64,000 nucleotides of DNA from Azolla caroliniana (taxonomy: Eukaryota > Polypodiophyta), in NCBI GenBank assembly GCA_043228905.1, contig JBHGNT010000013.1, forward strand, positions 4,774,001 through 4,838,000, in the 5' to 3' direction. Below the pieces are notes generated by a model that was not told the DNA's origin, made no database searches, and saw only the letters and a list, made by a program, of their open reading frames with translations. Both the position numbers and the translations under genes were made by a program. Position 1 is the first letter of the stretch. Each line of letters opens with the position of its first letter. Of the stretch, positions 50,101 through 59,734 are shown piece by piece.

Positions 50101-50390
50101 GATCTCATCCAGGACTTTGATTTTTACGTATGATATCATAAAGGTTCCATGAACACTGTCATTGATGCACTATGTCAGATCCGTGAAGTTAACAGGCTTA
50201 GCTTCATTGAAATAACATCAGATATTTTTGTGACCACGATGGGTTGATCTCATCCAGGACTTTAATTTTTCCATGCGATATTGTAAAGGTTCCATGAACA
50301 TTGTCGCTAATGCACTAAGTCACATCCGTGAAGTTAACATGCTTAGCTTCATTGAAATAACATCAGATCTTTATGATCACCTTTGAGGAA
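50101..50390 (+). repeat. 145-bp tandem duplication between RNase H and integrase
   Basis: GATCTCATCCAGGACTTT starts at 50101 and again at 50246; both copies run through AGGTTCCATGAACA, CATCCGTGAAGTTAACA and TGCTTAGCTTCATTGAAATA-like text. The unit reads as the end of the RNase H tether region. Confidence 0.85.
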
Positions 50391-50394
50391 AGTA

Positions 50395-51310
50395 TGCTGA
50401 TGACAGTTATTTTGCGAAATACTGGACAAGAGTTGAGTCTGGAACAAACACCACCACATCCTCGAAGGAATCCTTTCACATTGCTAACAGTCTACTCTAC
50501 CATAATGGGAAGGTTTGTGTTCCAGATTTGCCTGAGGTCAAAAAGAGAATTATTTTTGAATGCCATGATGCACCCTTTGCAGGGCGCCCTGGAATACATC
50601 GTACACTCATTCTCATCTCCACTCAATTCTATTGGCCTAAGATGCATCCTGACATACATAGCTATGTGACAAAATGTCACCAATGTCAAGTTAACAAAGC
50701 CGCAAGACTTTTACATCCCTTGGACATTCCCAATAATAACTAGGAAAGTATATCCATGGATTTTATTATTAGACTTCCTCACACCCAAAAAGGTCATGAT
50801 GCCATCTGGGTTGTGGTAGATAGACTAACTAAAATGGCCAGATTTATTGCTACTAAAACCACGGTAACAACTCTTGAATTGGCTTACCAATTCGTTAACG
50901 AGTTATTTCGTTTTTTTGCATTACCGATGGATGTCATGAGTGATAGAGATCCAAAGTTTACTAGTGACTTCTGGTCGCAAGCCTTTAAGAAGTTAGAAAC
51001 TATGTTGAGCATGAGCTCCACAGATCATCCTCAATCCGATGGACAGATAGAATGAGTAAATCAAAATTGCGGACATGCTTTCAGCATACGTGGGTGCAAA
51101 ACCAACAAAATGGGAACATTATCTCCCAATTTTGGAGTTTGTTTATAACAGCTCCAACATACGTCAACAGGATATAGTCCTTTTATGTTGATGTATGGTT
51201 TTTAGCCACAAGCCCCGATTGATGTTAATATACATCATGATGAGTTGTGAAGTATGCAAAACTTTCTTCAGGATATGCAAGATATGTTGCATATTGCACG
51301 AGATAATATG
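50395..51310 (+). pseudogene. Gy-E integrase
   Basis: The pieces read VPDLPEVKKRIIFECHDAPF, AGRPGIHRTLILISTQFYWP and VTKCHQCQVNKA (HHCC finger), then ISMDFIIRLPHTQKGHDAIW (Asp), VMSDRDPKFTSDFWSQAFKK (Asp) and STDHPQSDGQIE (Glu). In-frame stops occur near 50743 and 51053, and later blocks are scrambled by frameshifts. It ends with FLQDMQDMLHIARDNM near 51310. No chromodomain is visible before the malate dehydrogenase fragment. Confidence 0.88.
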
Positions 51311-51349
51311 TTGCATACAAGCTCTGAAGCATCAACGCAAGGTGGTTAT

Positions 51350-51484
51350 CTTGGCGTCGATACAGAGGTCAACCATGTCAACACCCGAGCGCAGGTAGTA
51401 GGATATGCTGGTGACGAGGAGTTAGGGGCTGCATTACAAGGAGCAGATCTAGTCATTATAGCCGCAGGTGTTCATCGTAAACCA
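51350..51484 (+). pseudogene. Captured malate dehydrogenase fragment
   Basis: About 45 codons read GVDTEVNHVNTRAQVVGYAG, DEELGAALQGADLVIIAAGV and HRKP. These match the NAD-binding domain of eukaryotic malate dehydrogenase, where the usual text is GVAADVSHINTR, a short loop, GADLVIIPAGVPRKP. It lies in the same frame as the preceding integrase tail (frame 51254-51598), so it is fused to it. Neither the start nor the active-site half of the enzyme is present, so it has no enzyme activity. The fragment is intronless here. Capture by a retrotransposon or microhomology repair are the likely origins. Confidence 0.8.
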
Positions 51485-52150
51485 TTGATGAGCTGCAGGA
51501 AAAGACTGCGGAATGTGAGAACGGGCCACAGCAAGATCAAGATGCAGAAAGCGGCAGTAGGAGGAATAGTGATCCCCAAGAATATGCTTGAAGCTTGATA
51601 TGACCATGCCTTGAGCTTCCCCTTTGGCAATCACCTCTGCAAAGTTACGTTAGAGAGCAAAAACTTCTTCCTGCTTCTTCTACTTCTCCGAGGGTCTAGG
51701 TTTTCCATCCCATAGAAAAAACAAAACGATGAGTGAGGGGAGAGACACACACACAACACAGAGATGCAAAGAGAGAGAGAGAGAGACTTCTCCTCAAGGG
51801 GGTCGGCCGTTCGGGCGTGCCAAAAAGTGTTGTTGGGGTGGGGGGTGAAGCCTAGAATGATTTCAGCCCCCCCCCCCCCCCCCCCCCCAAGGGGAGTTAC
51901 ATTAGAGAGAGAGAATGAAAGTGAGAATATGAAAATGACACAAAAATGAGTGGGAAAAGCTAGATCTGCATTATGTGGGCCATAAGGGGTTTTTATAGTA
52001 CATAATGTAACGGTTACTAATATGATCGTTACAAAAAGAAGATCGTTACATTCTTGTCAGATGCACATACTTGTGCATGTACTCACACATACTCATACTC
52101 ACGCACTCATATACATTAAACACCTTAGACCATACACATTACACCTTATC
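51485..52150. other. Unassigned sequence between the MDH fragment and a Copia LTR
   Basis: No convincing gene is seen. A short frame after the fragment (to 51598) has no recognisable domain. GA-rich sequence with a run of 22 C residues (51867-51888) follows, then AT-rich sequence with GATCGTTACA repeats (52023-52050) and CTCAC-rich sequence. Confidence 0.5.
51867..51888. repeat. Homopolymer run of 22 C
   Basis: An uninterrupted C run preceded by a G-rich stretch on the same strand; length is likely uncertain in any assembly. Confidence 0.9.
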
Positions 52151-52629
52151 CCTCTCGTACACCTATACAAATAATACCGGATGGATCTGCTATGAACCGG
52201 ATGCAGGGACATATATATAAATATGTTTTTGATGTGCCTATCATGACTATATTTGTAAATAGCCCTAAACTCATATGAGTATAAATATAACTTAGGGCAA
52301 TCACTTTAGGTGTTGTAATTGTAGTTGTTATAATTATCGGTGTACAGAGATAGAGAGACAGAGCGAGAGAGAGAAACAGAACTTGTTTCTGTTGTAACTG
52401 CCGGTTGGCGAAGACATAGACCTCGAGGTTGTTGCATCAGAGTCTCGCATTGTATTCTTTATCATATAGTGATAGTTGAAGTCTGTGGGCTCCTGTCGTT
52501 TTTTTCCAATTAGGGTTTTCCACGTCAACATATTGTGTTGTCTTACTTCTTGTTTCTATTTGTTGTCTTCTTCCATTCAATGATTAAGACTCAGTTGTGG
52601 CCGAGCGCTATTCCGCACACATGTGTCAA
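52150..52629 (+). mobile_element. Copia LTR related to Co-5/Co-6, plus orientation
   Basis: It matches the Co-5 LTR 3' part: ACTATATTTGTAAATAGC, GAGTATAAATATAACTTAGG (TATA), CCTCGAGGTTGTTGC, AGTGATAGTTGAAGTCTGTG, GGGTTTTCCACGTCAACAT and TTGTGGCCGAGC, ending ATGTGTCA at 52629. The 54-base repeats are reduced to one or two CCGGATG motifs and the 5' end is not clear. No Copia internal sequence follows; Tat-like protease begins immediately, so this is a solo or truncated LTR. Confidence 0.75.
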
Positions 52630-53260
52630 TGTCATCAGCAAGGCCACATGCCATGACCTCGATACCACCCAATGGGAACGATGCCTGTTTTGGCTCTGGA
52701 TGGCGGATACCCGGTCTATCAAACCAATGGGTTTAATTCGTTACATCAACTTTACTCTGGGGGGGCACACCTTCACGATTTCGGCGGTAGTGTTACGCCT
52801 TGATGCTCTTGGTGCCTAATCGATGTTGTTTGGTCACCCGTGGTTGCGCACAACAAACATCAAGCATCACTGGCCGCGAAATATGATCTCGTTCTGGCGT
52901 AGGAAAACCAAGGTTCGCGTCGTCACGGAGCATCAGATCTCTACCCCACAAGACACCACTCCATTATATGCGGAAGGTGTCCACATGTTTGATGGACTCG
53001 CCGACGAGGAAGTTGACCACTTCCTCGAGGAACACCCGACGATTGTCCCCCTATTTAAAATCGATGTCCTCACAGCCGTTAGACCTTATGTTTCCGAACC
53101 GGCCACCGAAGAGAAAGATGTCCACCGTGAACCTGATCCGAAGTTCATCGAAGAATTATGGCATCTTCGCCAAGCGATCAAACGAGAACTTGCTATCTCG
53201 CAACGGGTGAAGGCATCCACAGTAGAGGAGATCAATCTCGGCACTACCACGAATCCATGA
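52630..53260 (+). pseudogene. Gy-F protease region
   Basis: Directly after the LTR, NVISKATCHDLDTTQW is the end of the protease active-site block, followed by SIKPMGLIRYINFTLGGHTF and TISAVVLRLDALGA, a stop, and MLFGHPWLRTTNIKHHWPRN. These are the usual blocks of Tat/Athila-type plant Gypsy protease. The active-site Asp itself lies under the inserted LTR. The linker (52930-53260) is acidic. Confidence 0.8.
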
Positions 53261-53269
53261 ACCCTGAAA

Positions 53270-54270
53270 ATCGCAAAGGAATTGGCTCCTGAAGATCGCT
53301 CAACATTGGTTGGGTTGCTCGCGGAATACCAGGATGTTTTCGTAAGGTCATACAGTGACATGAAGGGGTTAGATCCACCATACTATCAGCACCAGATTCA
53401 TATGAAGCAGGATGCACGTATTGTACAACAACGCCGTTACAGAATGAATCCCAACTATGTTGCCAAAGTAAAGGAGGAAATCGACAAACCTCTCCGAGTG
53501 GGGTTCATCCGGCCAGTCAAGACGGTAACATGGTTAAGCCCTATTGTTGACGTCCTGAAGAAAAATGGCCAAATACAGGTTTGTGTCAACTATCGCAAGT
53601 TGAATGCAACAACCATCACGGATGCATTTCCTCTTCCATTTAAGGATGGAGTGCTCGACGCGGTGGTAGGGCACGAATGCTATAGTTTTTTCGATGGATT
53701 TAGCTAATATAATAAGATCCACATGCACCCCGAAGACCAAGAAAAGACTGCATTTCTGGCCGAATGGGGTGTTTTTATAGCACTCATCATGATGTTTGGA
53801 TTAAAGACGGCACTAGCCACCTTCCAACGAATTATTGCTGAAATTTTCAACGATTACGTCCCGGCCTTCATACAAGTATTTCTCGATGATTTTGTTATGC
53901 ATTTTACGTGTCGAGTAGCACTCTGCTCAGACACATTGTTAGCAGCGAAGGGATCACTATGGACCCCGACAAGGTTCAAGCCATCTTGAATGTCCCGGCC
54001 CTGAACACGGCAAAAGCCCTCATCCGGTTTTTGGGGCAAATCAGGATGCATAGTCGAATGTTGCGCTACCTTGCCGAATTCGTGACACCATTACACACGG
54101 CATTAAATCGGGTCACGTTTCAATGTTCAACAAAGGGAGAAGACGTTTATAGGTCCCTAAAGGTGATACTATTGCACGCACCAGTGGTGAAACCTCCTAA
54201 CTGGTCACAACCTTTTCATGTTTTCGTCGACGCGTCGGACGTGGCCATCGGAAGCGCTCTCATGCAATGA
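53270..54270 (+). pseudogene. Gy-F reverse transcriptase
   Basis: Blocks: VGLLAEYQDVFVRSYSDMKG, YYQHQIHMKQDARIVQQRRY, VGFIRPVKTVTWLSPIVDVL, QVCVNYRKLNATTITDAFPL, then after a TAA HMHPEDQEKTAFLAEWGVF, AFIQVFLDDFVMHF (FLDD intact) and, after a frameshift near 53930, ITMDPDKVQAILNVPALNTA and MLRYLAEFVTPLHTALNRVT. It is a Tat-lineage RT with at least two disruptions. Confidence 0.88.
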
Positions 54271-54660
54271 ACACCTCCAAACTGGTATCGACCAATATAC
54301 TATGCTAGCAGACGACTCTTGACGACCGAAACGAATTATTCGACAACGGAACGTGAAGGACTCGGCATGATATACACAATATAACAAATTTTCGGCACTA
54401 TTTGCTCGACCAAAAATTTACACTCCATGTCGATCACTCGGCCTTATTGTATTTAGCCCACAAGCAAGCACTAACTGGCCGATTGGCACGATGCATGTTA
54501 CTTCTCCACGAATTCGAATTCGACATACACCATTGGCCAGGGGTACAACACGCGGTTGCAGACTATCTGAGTCAGCTCGAATTGGGGGAACCAGCCGAAA
54601 CCGTATATGATGATTTGCTCGACACCAACATTTTCTCTATGGACCCTATGACACCACATA
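54200..54660 (+). pseudogene. Gy-F RNase H
   Basis: FHVFVDASDVAIGSALMQ carries the first Asp, then a TGA; ASRRLLTTETNYSTTEREGL the Glu; FTLHVDHSALLYLAHKQALT the next Asp; QHAVADYLSQLE the last. Frame changes occur near 54270 and 54390. Confidence 0.85.
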
Positions 54661-55776
54661 CCGAAATCGAGGATGAATGGATAAATGACACATTTCACTT
54701 CCTTAGCACAGGACTTCCATTAGACCATTTGCCCCTAGATGCGAAGCAGTGGTTAGTAGTCCGCAGCCGGAATTTTTGCATGTTCGTCGATACGCTCTAC
54801 CACAAGGGCTCGAACAGCATTTGGTGGCGCACGGTGTGGCAGTTCGAAAAAGATGCTATCCTACGAGAAGCACATTACGGGATAGCTGGGGGACACTATG
54901 TCGGAGATGCCACGGTTCAAAAAATTTGGTAGAGTAGGTTATGGTGGCCCACCTCGAAAAAAAATGCCCACAAATTTTGTAAGCAATGTGATTTATGCCA
55001 TCAGATGGGCCAGCCCACAGAGCAAGCCTGAATGCCGCACCAACTGGTTCTTCCATTATGACCTTTCCAAAAGTGGGGTTTGGATTTCATCGGCCCATTC
55101 CAACCGGTTCCGACTCGAACCGGAAATAAATATATCATTGTGGCAACCGATTATTGCACAAAATGGATCGAAGTGAAGGCACTTCGCGACAACACGACCA
55201 TATCTATGGCCAAATTCGTTTATGAATATCTATGGTGTCGATTTGGCTGCCCAATCGAGCTCTTCAACGACCAAGGAGATCATTTTCTCAATCGACTCAT
55301 TCACGATCTCACCACCCACTATGCGGTAGTGCAGAAGAAAAGCATGTTGTATTATCCTCAAGCCAACAGCTTGCAAAGTCAAAAAATAAGATACTGCAAA
55401 ACATCCTCAAGAAAATCGAACCGATTGGGATGGCAATCTCCACATTGCACTCTGGGCATATCGAACGATGTTCAAAACCAGTATCAAATCCACCCCTTTT
55501 CGCCTGGCTTACGGTTTGGAGGCAGTAATGCCTATTGAATTCCCGGTACCAACTTTACGAGTCCAGATCACTACACGACTTTCGAAGTCCAAGTCAGAGC
55601 AAAAACGACTCGAGCAATTACTCGAACTCGTCGAACATCAGAGCACCAGTCTGGACCGATTAGAACATGATCAACGGCAACGGAAAGCCTTCGCCGATTG
55701 CCATCTGAGAGGCTCAGAGAAATCATTCGAAATAGACACACCAACTGTCATGATATGGCAAGACTCGAACCCATGA
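54660..55776 (+). pseudogene. Gy-F integrase
   Basis: REAHYGIAGGHYVGDATVQK and CKQCDLCHQMGQPT supply the HHCC finger; KWGLDFIGPFQPVPTRTGNK, VEYLWCRFGCPIELFNDQGD and later blocks the core. The catalytic Glu block is damaged (YYPQANSLQSQK where GQVE.N is usual). After further frame changes, FRLAYGLEAVMPIEFPVPTL is the C-terminal block. The order and motifs mark a Tat-type element, the lineage of Gy-B. Confidence 0.85.
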
Positions 55777-55823
55777 CCTTAGGTTATATGGGTCGAGCTC
55801 TTAACCATTATATCATCTATTGT
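55756..55823 (-). repeat. tRNA-like sequence at the Gy-F/Gy-G boundary
   Basis: The minus strand reads ATGATATAATGGTTAAGAGC ... GGGTTCGAGTCTTGCC ... ATATCAT. The outer seven bases ATGATAT and ATATCAT pair perfectly, as in an acceptor stem, and A- and B-box motifs are recognisable. Inner stems are poor, so a tRNA-derived relic is more likely than a working gene. Confidence 0.55.
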
Positions 55824-55829
55824 AATACG

Positions 55830-56190
55830 TAAGATATTATTTTCATTTACATTTTATTATAGGAAATTAATGTATATTCCAGATTTCTCTGGAACATTCT
55901 AGAAGCTTCAGGATTACTCCTAAGAACACTATAAAAGAGGGCACTAGGCATTATGTTGAACCAAATTGGTTCAACGCCAATCTTTAGCCTCATAGACCTT
56001 TCGTACTTACTCTTCTTATAATATATAATCTGTTATCATCATCTCTCTCTCTCTCTCCTCTTCTCTCTTCCTCTCTCAGGAGTCTTACGCAGTCTCGTCC
56101 TCTTAGTACTAATAGTACCTCCCTTCTCTAGTACTAATTCTCTCTCTATTTAGTACTAATCCTCTCTCTGTTGAGTACTATTGCTAAGAG
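55830..56190 (+). mobile_element. 5' LTR of Gy-G (boundaries approximate)
   Basis: It has CTATAAAAGAGGGC (TATA, 55930-55943), a 21-base palindrome (GTTGAACCAA-A-TTGGTTCAAC, 55955-55975), and the same leader with CT repeats and AGTACTAAT units as the fragment at 48198-48460. Gag starts at 56260. Confidence 0.65.
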
Positions 56191-56259
56191 TTTGAACCAA
56201 TTTTCGTTCTGTCTTTCTCCCTTCATACTAATCTCTTATTCCTCTTTTCTTTTCATCCC

Positions 56260-57383
56260 ATGGCCACTATTAGCGCTCAGGAATATCAATCTGTTTTCTC
56301 AGAGTTTCAATGCTTGAAAGAGAAGTTCCTTGCTTTGGAACAAGAAAATCAACACTTGTTGGGGGATCTTCAACAAATCTCCTTAGAAAAGCAACAAACA
56401 CAACAAGAACATGGGGAACTTGCATTATGCGTGCAACAACTCGAAGCAACCATCGTAGCGATGCAATAACAAGGCCCCGGAACACAAGGGATTCATAAGG
56501 AACCCAAGATTGGCCTTCCCACAAAGTTCGATGGAACACGATCACAGTTTAGAGGGTTCCTTAATCAAGTACGATTAGTTATTCAAATGCATCCTTCCCG
56601 ATATCCTACCGATGCATCACGAGTGGGTTTAGTAGGGACGTTGTTAAGTGGCTCAGCGTTGGCATGGTTCGCTCCACTGTTGGAAAAGGAGTCTCCATTA
56701 CTCAACAACTTTGAAGAGTTTCGAGGTGAGTTTAAAGCATTCTTTGGAGATACTGACAGCATAAGGACCGCAATCAACAAAATCCGGCGATTACGCCAAG
56801 GAGACCATCCAGCCTCCGCATACGCTGCAGATTTCCACCTACTCGCCGCTGACATCCCTTGGGATTATCAAGCGTTGATGGAGAAATTTCGTTATGGTTT
56901 ACGCAACGATTTCAAGGATTTACTCTTGACCTTCCCTTAAGAGCCAAAGTCCTTAACAAAAGCAACCAGTCGCGCGGTGAGATGTGACAACCGCCTCTTT
57001 GAGCGACGTTCGGAACGATAGCTACAAATGCCGAGGGCAAGATCAGAGCCCACCTACGCCTCAATGGTAGCATAACCTTTACCGAGGGAGTCCTATAATG
57101 TGCCTTTAGTGAATACTCGAACTCTGATGGAGATTTACACTACACGTCGTCGAGGGCCATTATCCGAGGAAGAAAAGCAGCGACGCCGAACAAATCGACT
57201 ATGTCTCTACTACAGTGGACCAAGACACATTGCAATAAATTGTCCCCATAGGCCAAGAAGACAGGTAAACCAAATAGTTGCTAGTTCTAATTGTACTAAA
57301 CCCGAGCCTATTACAGTAGGGATATCTGATAGTACTAATAGTACTAATAGCCTAAATCTAGCGAACAAATTTGATGTCCTTAG
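56260..57383 (+). pseudogene. Gy-G gag
   Basis: The ATG at 56260 opens a coiled-coil-like N-terminus (FQCLKEKFLALEQENQHLLG). After a TAA at 56467, in-frame text reads PKIGLPTKFDGTRSQFRGFL, RVGLVGTLLSGSALAWFAPL, NFEEFRGEFKAFFGDTDSIR and DFHLLAADIPWDYQALMEKF, a Gypsy capsid region. A finger remnant CLYYSGPRHIAINC has Tyr where the second Cys is expected. Several stops make it non-coding. Co-6 is inserted at 57384, and no protease or pol of Gy-G follows in the window. Confidence 0.85.
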
Positions 57384-58099
57384 TGACAGGAACTACATGC
57401 TCCTTATGCGCAACGCTCGGCCACAACCAAGCTTAGAATCAAACTCAGAAAACGGGTAATGAATGCACGACATAGTGAAGAGAAGAGAACACAAGATGTT
57501 ATTGTGGAAAACCCAAACTGGGGAAAAAACCATGGCAGCCCACAGACTGCAAACTATCACTATATCAGAATGTACAATAGTAAAGCACCGAGGCAACGAC
57601 CTCGAGCTTGCTATCTTCGCCACAGGCAGCAGTTACAACAGAGGCAACGACCTCTTCCTCTCTCTCACACTCTCTGTACACTATTGCGCTCTTATCTTGC
57701 GCCAACAAGAATGAAAACAACATTACACTAAGTTTGCCCTAAGTCATATTTATACTAATATGACTTTTCGGCTATCTACAAATATAGCCCCGATGGACTC
57801 TCAGAAACATATTTACGAATATGTCCCTTCATCCGGTGAGCTCTCCTCACCGGGCCTGCATCATCCGGCGCTTGCCGGGTACTCCTCATCCGGTTTAGGG
57901 TTTAGGGTCTTTCGTTTTCGGGTACTCCTCTTCCGGTTCTCACCGGGTCTTCCGTTTCCAGGTACTCCTCATCCGGTTCTCACCGGGTCTTGCGTTTCCG
58001 GGTACTCCTCATACGGTTATCAACAGGTCTTCTGTTGTCAGGTACTCCTTATCCGGTTCTCACCGGGTCATCCCATCCGGAGGGACCTGTTTCCTAACA
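57384..58099 (-). mobile_element. 3' LTR of Co-6
   Basis: On the minus strand it starts TGTTAGGAAACAGG (58099) after AAGGGGGAGTT (58100-58110) and ends GTAGTTCCTGTCA at 57384. It is a sister of the Co-5 LTRs, with degenerate CCGG repeats and a short TTTAGGGTTTAGGG (57895-57908). Confidence 0.88.
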
Positions 58100-58199
58100 A
58101 ACTCCCCCTTCACTCCGGCATGGGATGTCTTACTAGTCTAATCCGCTTCCGGCATGCTTCCAGCTTGTCGGGTATCATTACTTTGGTCAGCATATCTGA

Positions 58200-58593
58200 C
58201 CTGTTCTCGGCCATGTGGATCTTCGTCAGCGCGAACTCCTGGTCATCTACTCTTTCCCAGATCTAGTGATACCTTCGCTGGATATGCTTCGTCCAGGAAT
58301 GGTAGGCCACATTCTTAGCAAGGTGGATGGCACTTTGACTATCGCAATAGAGCCGGTATTCATCTTACCGGATATCGAGCTCTCCGATGAAGTCCTTCAT
58401 CCATAATATTTCCTTGCCGGCTTCCACAGCCGCCATATACTCTGCCTCCGTGGTTGACAACGCAACCGTCTTCTGCAGCCTCGACTGCCACGAAACATGT
58501 CCCCATGCATATGTCATTACATACTCGGATGTAGACTGATTGGTATCCACATCGGCCGACATGTCCGAATCAGTAAAACCGTCAAGTTGAGGT
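58200..58593 (-). pseudogene. Co-6 RNase H
   Basis: The minus strand reads SADVDTNQSTSEYVMTYAWG, QKTVALSTTEAEYMAAVEAG and KEILWMKDFIGELDIR, then frameshifted C-terminal text. TTCCGGAGCC at 58592-58601 is the uninterrupted version of the site at which Gy-D is inserted in Co-5. Confidence 0.85.
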
Positions 58594-59224
58594 TTTTCCG
58601 GAGCCGAATCGGAGACACATATTCGAAGTGCCCTTCAAGTACCAGAGTATCCATTTGACCGCGTTCTAGTGCTCCTTGCCGGGATTGCTCATAAACCGGC
58701 TCACCACTCTGACTGCGTATCCTATATCCGGTCGGGTACACACCATTGTGTACATTAAGCTCTCGACGGCAGAGGCATATGGAACCTTCATCATATCAGC
58801 CTTCTCTGCTTTCGTCTTTTGGCTTTGCTTACCGGATAATCTACAGTTTGCCGGGAGTGTCGATCCGACCGGTTTCGCTTCCAACATGTTGAACCACTGA
58901 AGCACCTTTGTCACGTACTTCTCCTGTGACAGCCACAATTGCTTCATTGACCGGTTCCAGATGATATGCATCCCCAGCATCTGTCTTGCCGAACCCAAGA
59001 CTTTTATTGAGAAGGTCTCGTTGAGGGCCTTCTTCAGCATCTGTATTTTGGCTTGGTCTCATTCGACGATCAACATGTCGTCCATGTACAGAAGGAGTAT
59101 CAGGAAGTCGCCTCCTTCGAACTTCTTCGCAAACACGCAGTGATCGGCCTGCGTTTTGTGGTAACCTTGATCAGTCATGAAGGAGTCGAACTTCCGGTAC
59201 CATTGCCGGGGGGCCTGCTTCAAC
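58594..59224 (-). pseudogene. Co-6 RT C-terminus and connection
   Basis: It reads KTQADHCVFAKKFEGGDFLI, LLYMDDMLIVE (YMDD catalytic motif), GSARQMLGMHIIWNRSMKQL, QEKYVTKVLQWFNMLEAKPV, MMKVPYASAVESLMYTMVCT and VSRFMSNPGKEH-TAG. The TAG after GKEH is also in Co-5. Gy-H is inserted after CCGT at 59225-59228, so the rest of the element lies beyond the window. Confidence 0.88.
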
Positions 59225-59228
59225 CCGT
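59225..59228. repeat. Left target-site flank of Gy-H
   Basis: CCGT lies between Co-6 RT sequence (compare AACCTG in Co-5) and the LTR end. The right copy is outside the window. Confidence 0.55.
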
Positions 59229-59614
59229 TGTCGTGAAGATCCGTCACTACGCGCGGATCGTGAGGCGGAACTGCCGGGGTTCTGGACCAGAAGGATTTAG
59301 AGTCGTTTGGCAAGAAAGTACTTAAGAAAGATTGGGAAAGAGAGAAGATGAGATTACATGATTGCTTTGATAACGAATTTCTCCTTCTTAATTTTCATAA
59401 AAAAAAACCCGTGTTTTTCTCCTCCCCCTTCCCTCTTTTATAGATGCTCTCATGCATATGATGCATGTGAGGGTACAAGACATGCATAAATTGCATGTTT
59501 GCCATTTGGCGCTTAAGTATTACATGTGGTGCATGCTAACCATGTCACTCATTTTAGCACTCATGGATGAGAATTTACATGTAAAAGTACAATGATAGAA
59601 ATATAATTTCAACT

Positions 59615-59690
59615 AAATATTATGGCTTAATGGTAAGCCATTTGACTCCTAACTTGGAGGTGCAAGGTTCGAATCCATACTTGCCCTCCT
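59615..59690 (+). repeat. tRNA-derived segment with perfect A and B boxes in Gy-H LTR
   Basis: TGGCTTAATGG (59623-59633) fits the Pol III A box and GGTTCGAATCC (59666-59676) is a perfect B box, at tRNA-like spacing. It is homologous to the segment in the Gy-C LTRs and lies in the same antisense orientation. Arms pair poorly. Confidence 0.7.
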
Positions 59691-59734
59691 TGTATATGTA
59701 TATATTTTTATATATTTATTTTATCTAGTCGTCG

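Noticed and set aside
51350-51484. A working malate dehydrogenase gene
   Set aside because: Only about 45 codons are present, without start, active-site half or exon structure, and key residues differ.
57890-57910. Interstitial telomere from TTTAGGGTTTAGGG
   Set aside because: There are only two units, and they lie within a degenerate LTR repeat.
59615-59690. A functional tRNA gene
   Set aside because: The A and B boxes are good but the acceptor, anticodon and T stems do not pair.
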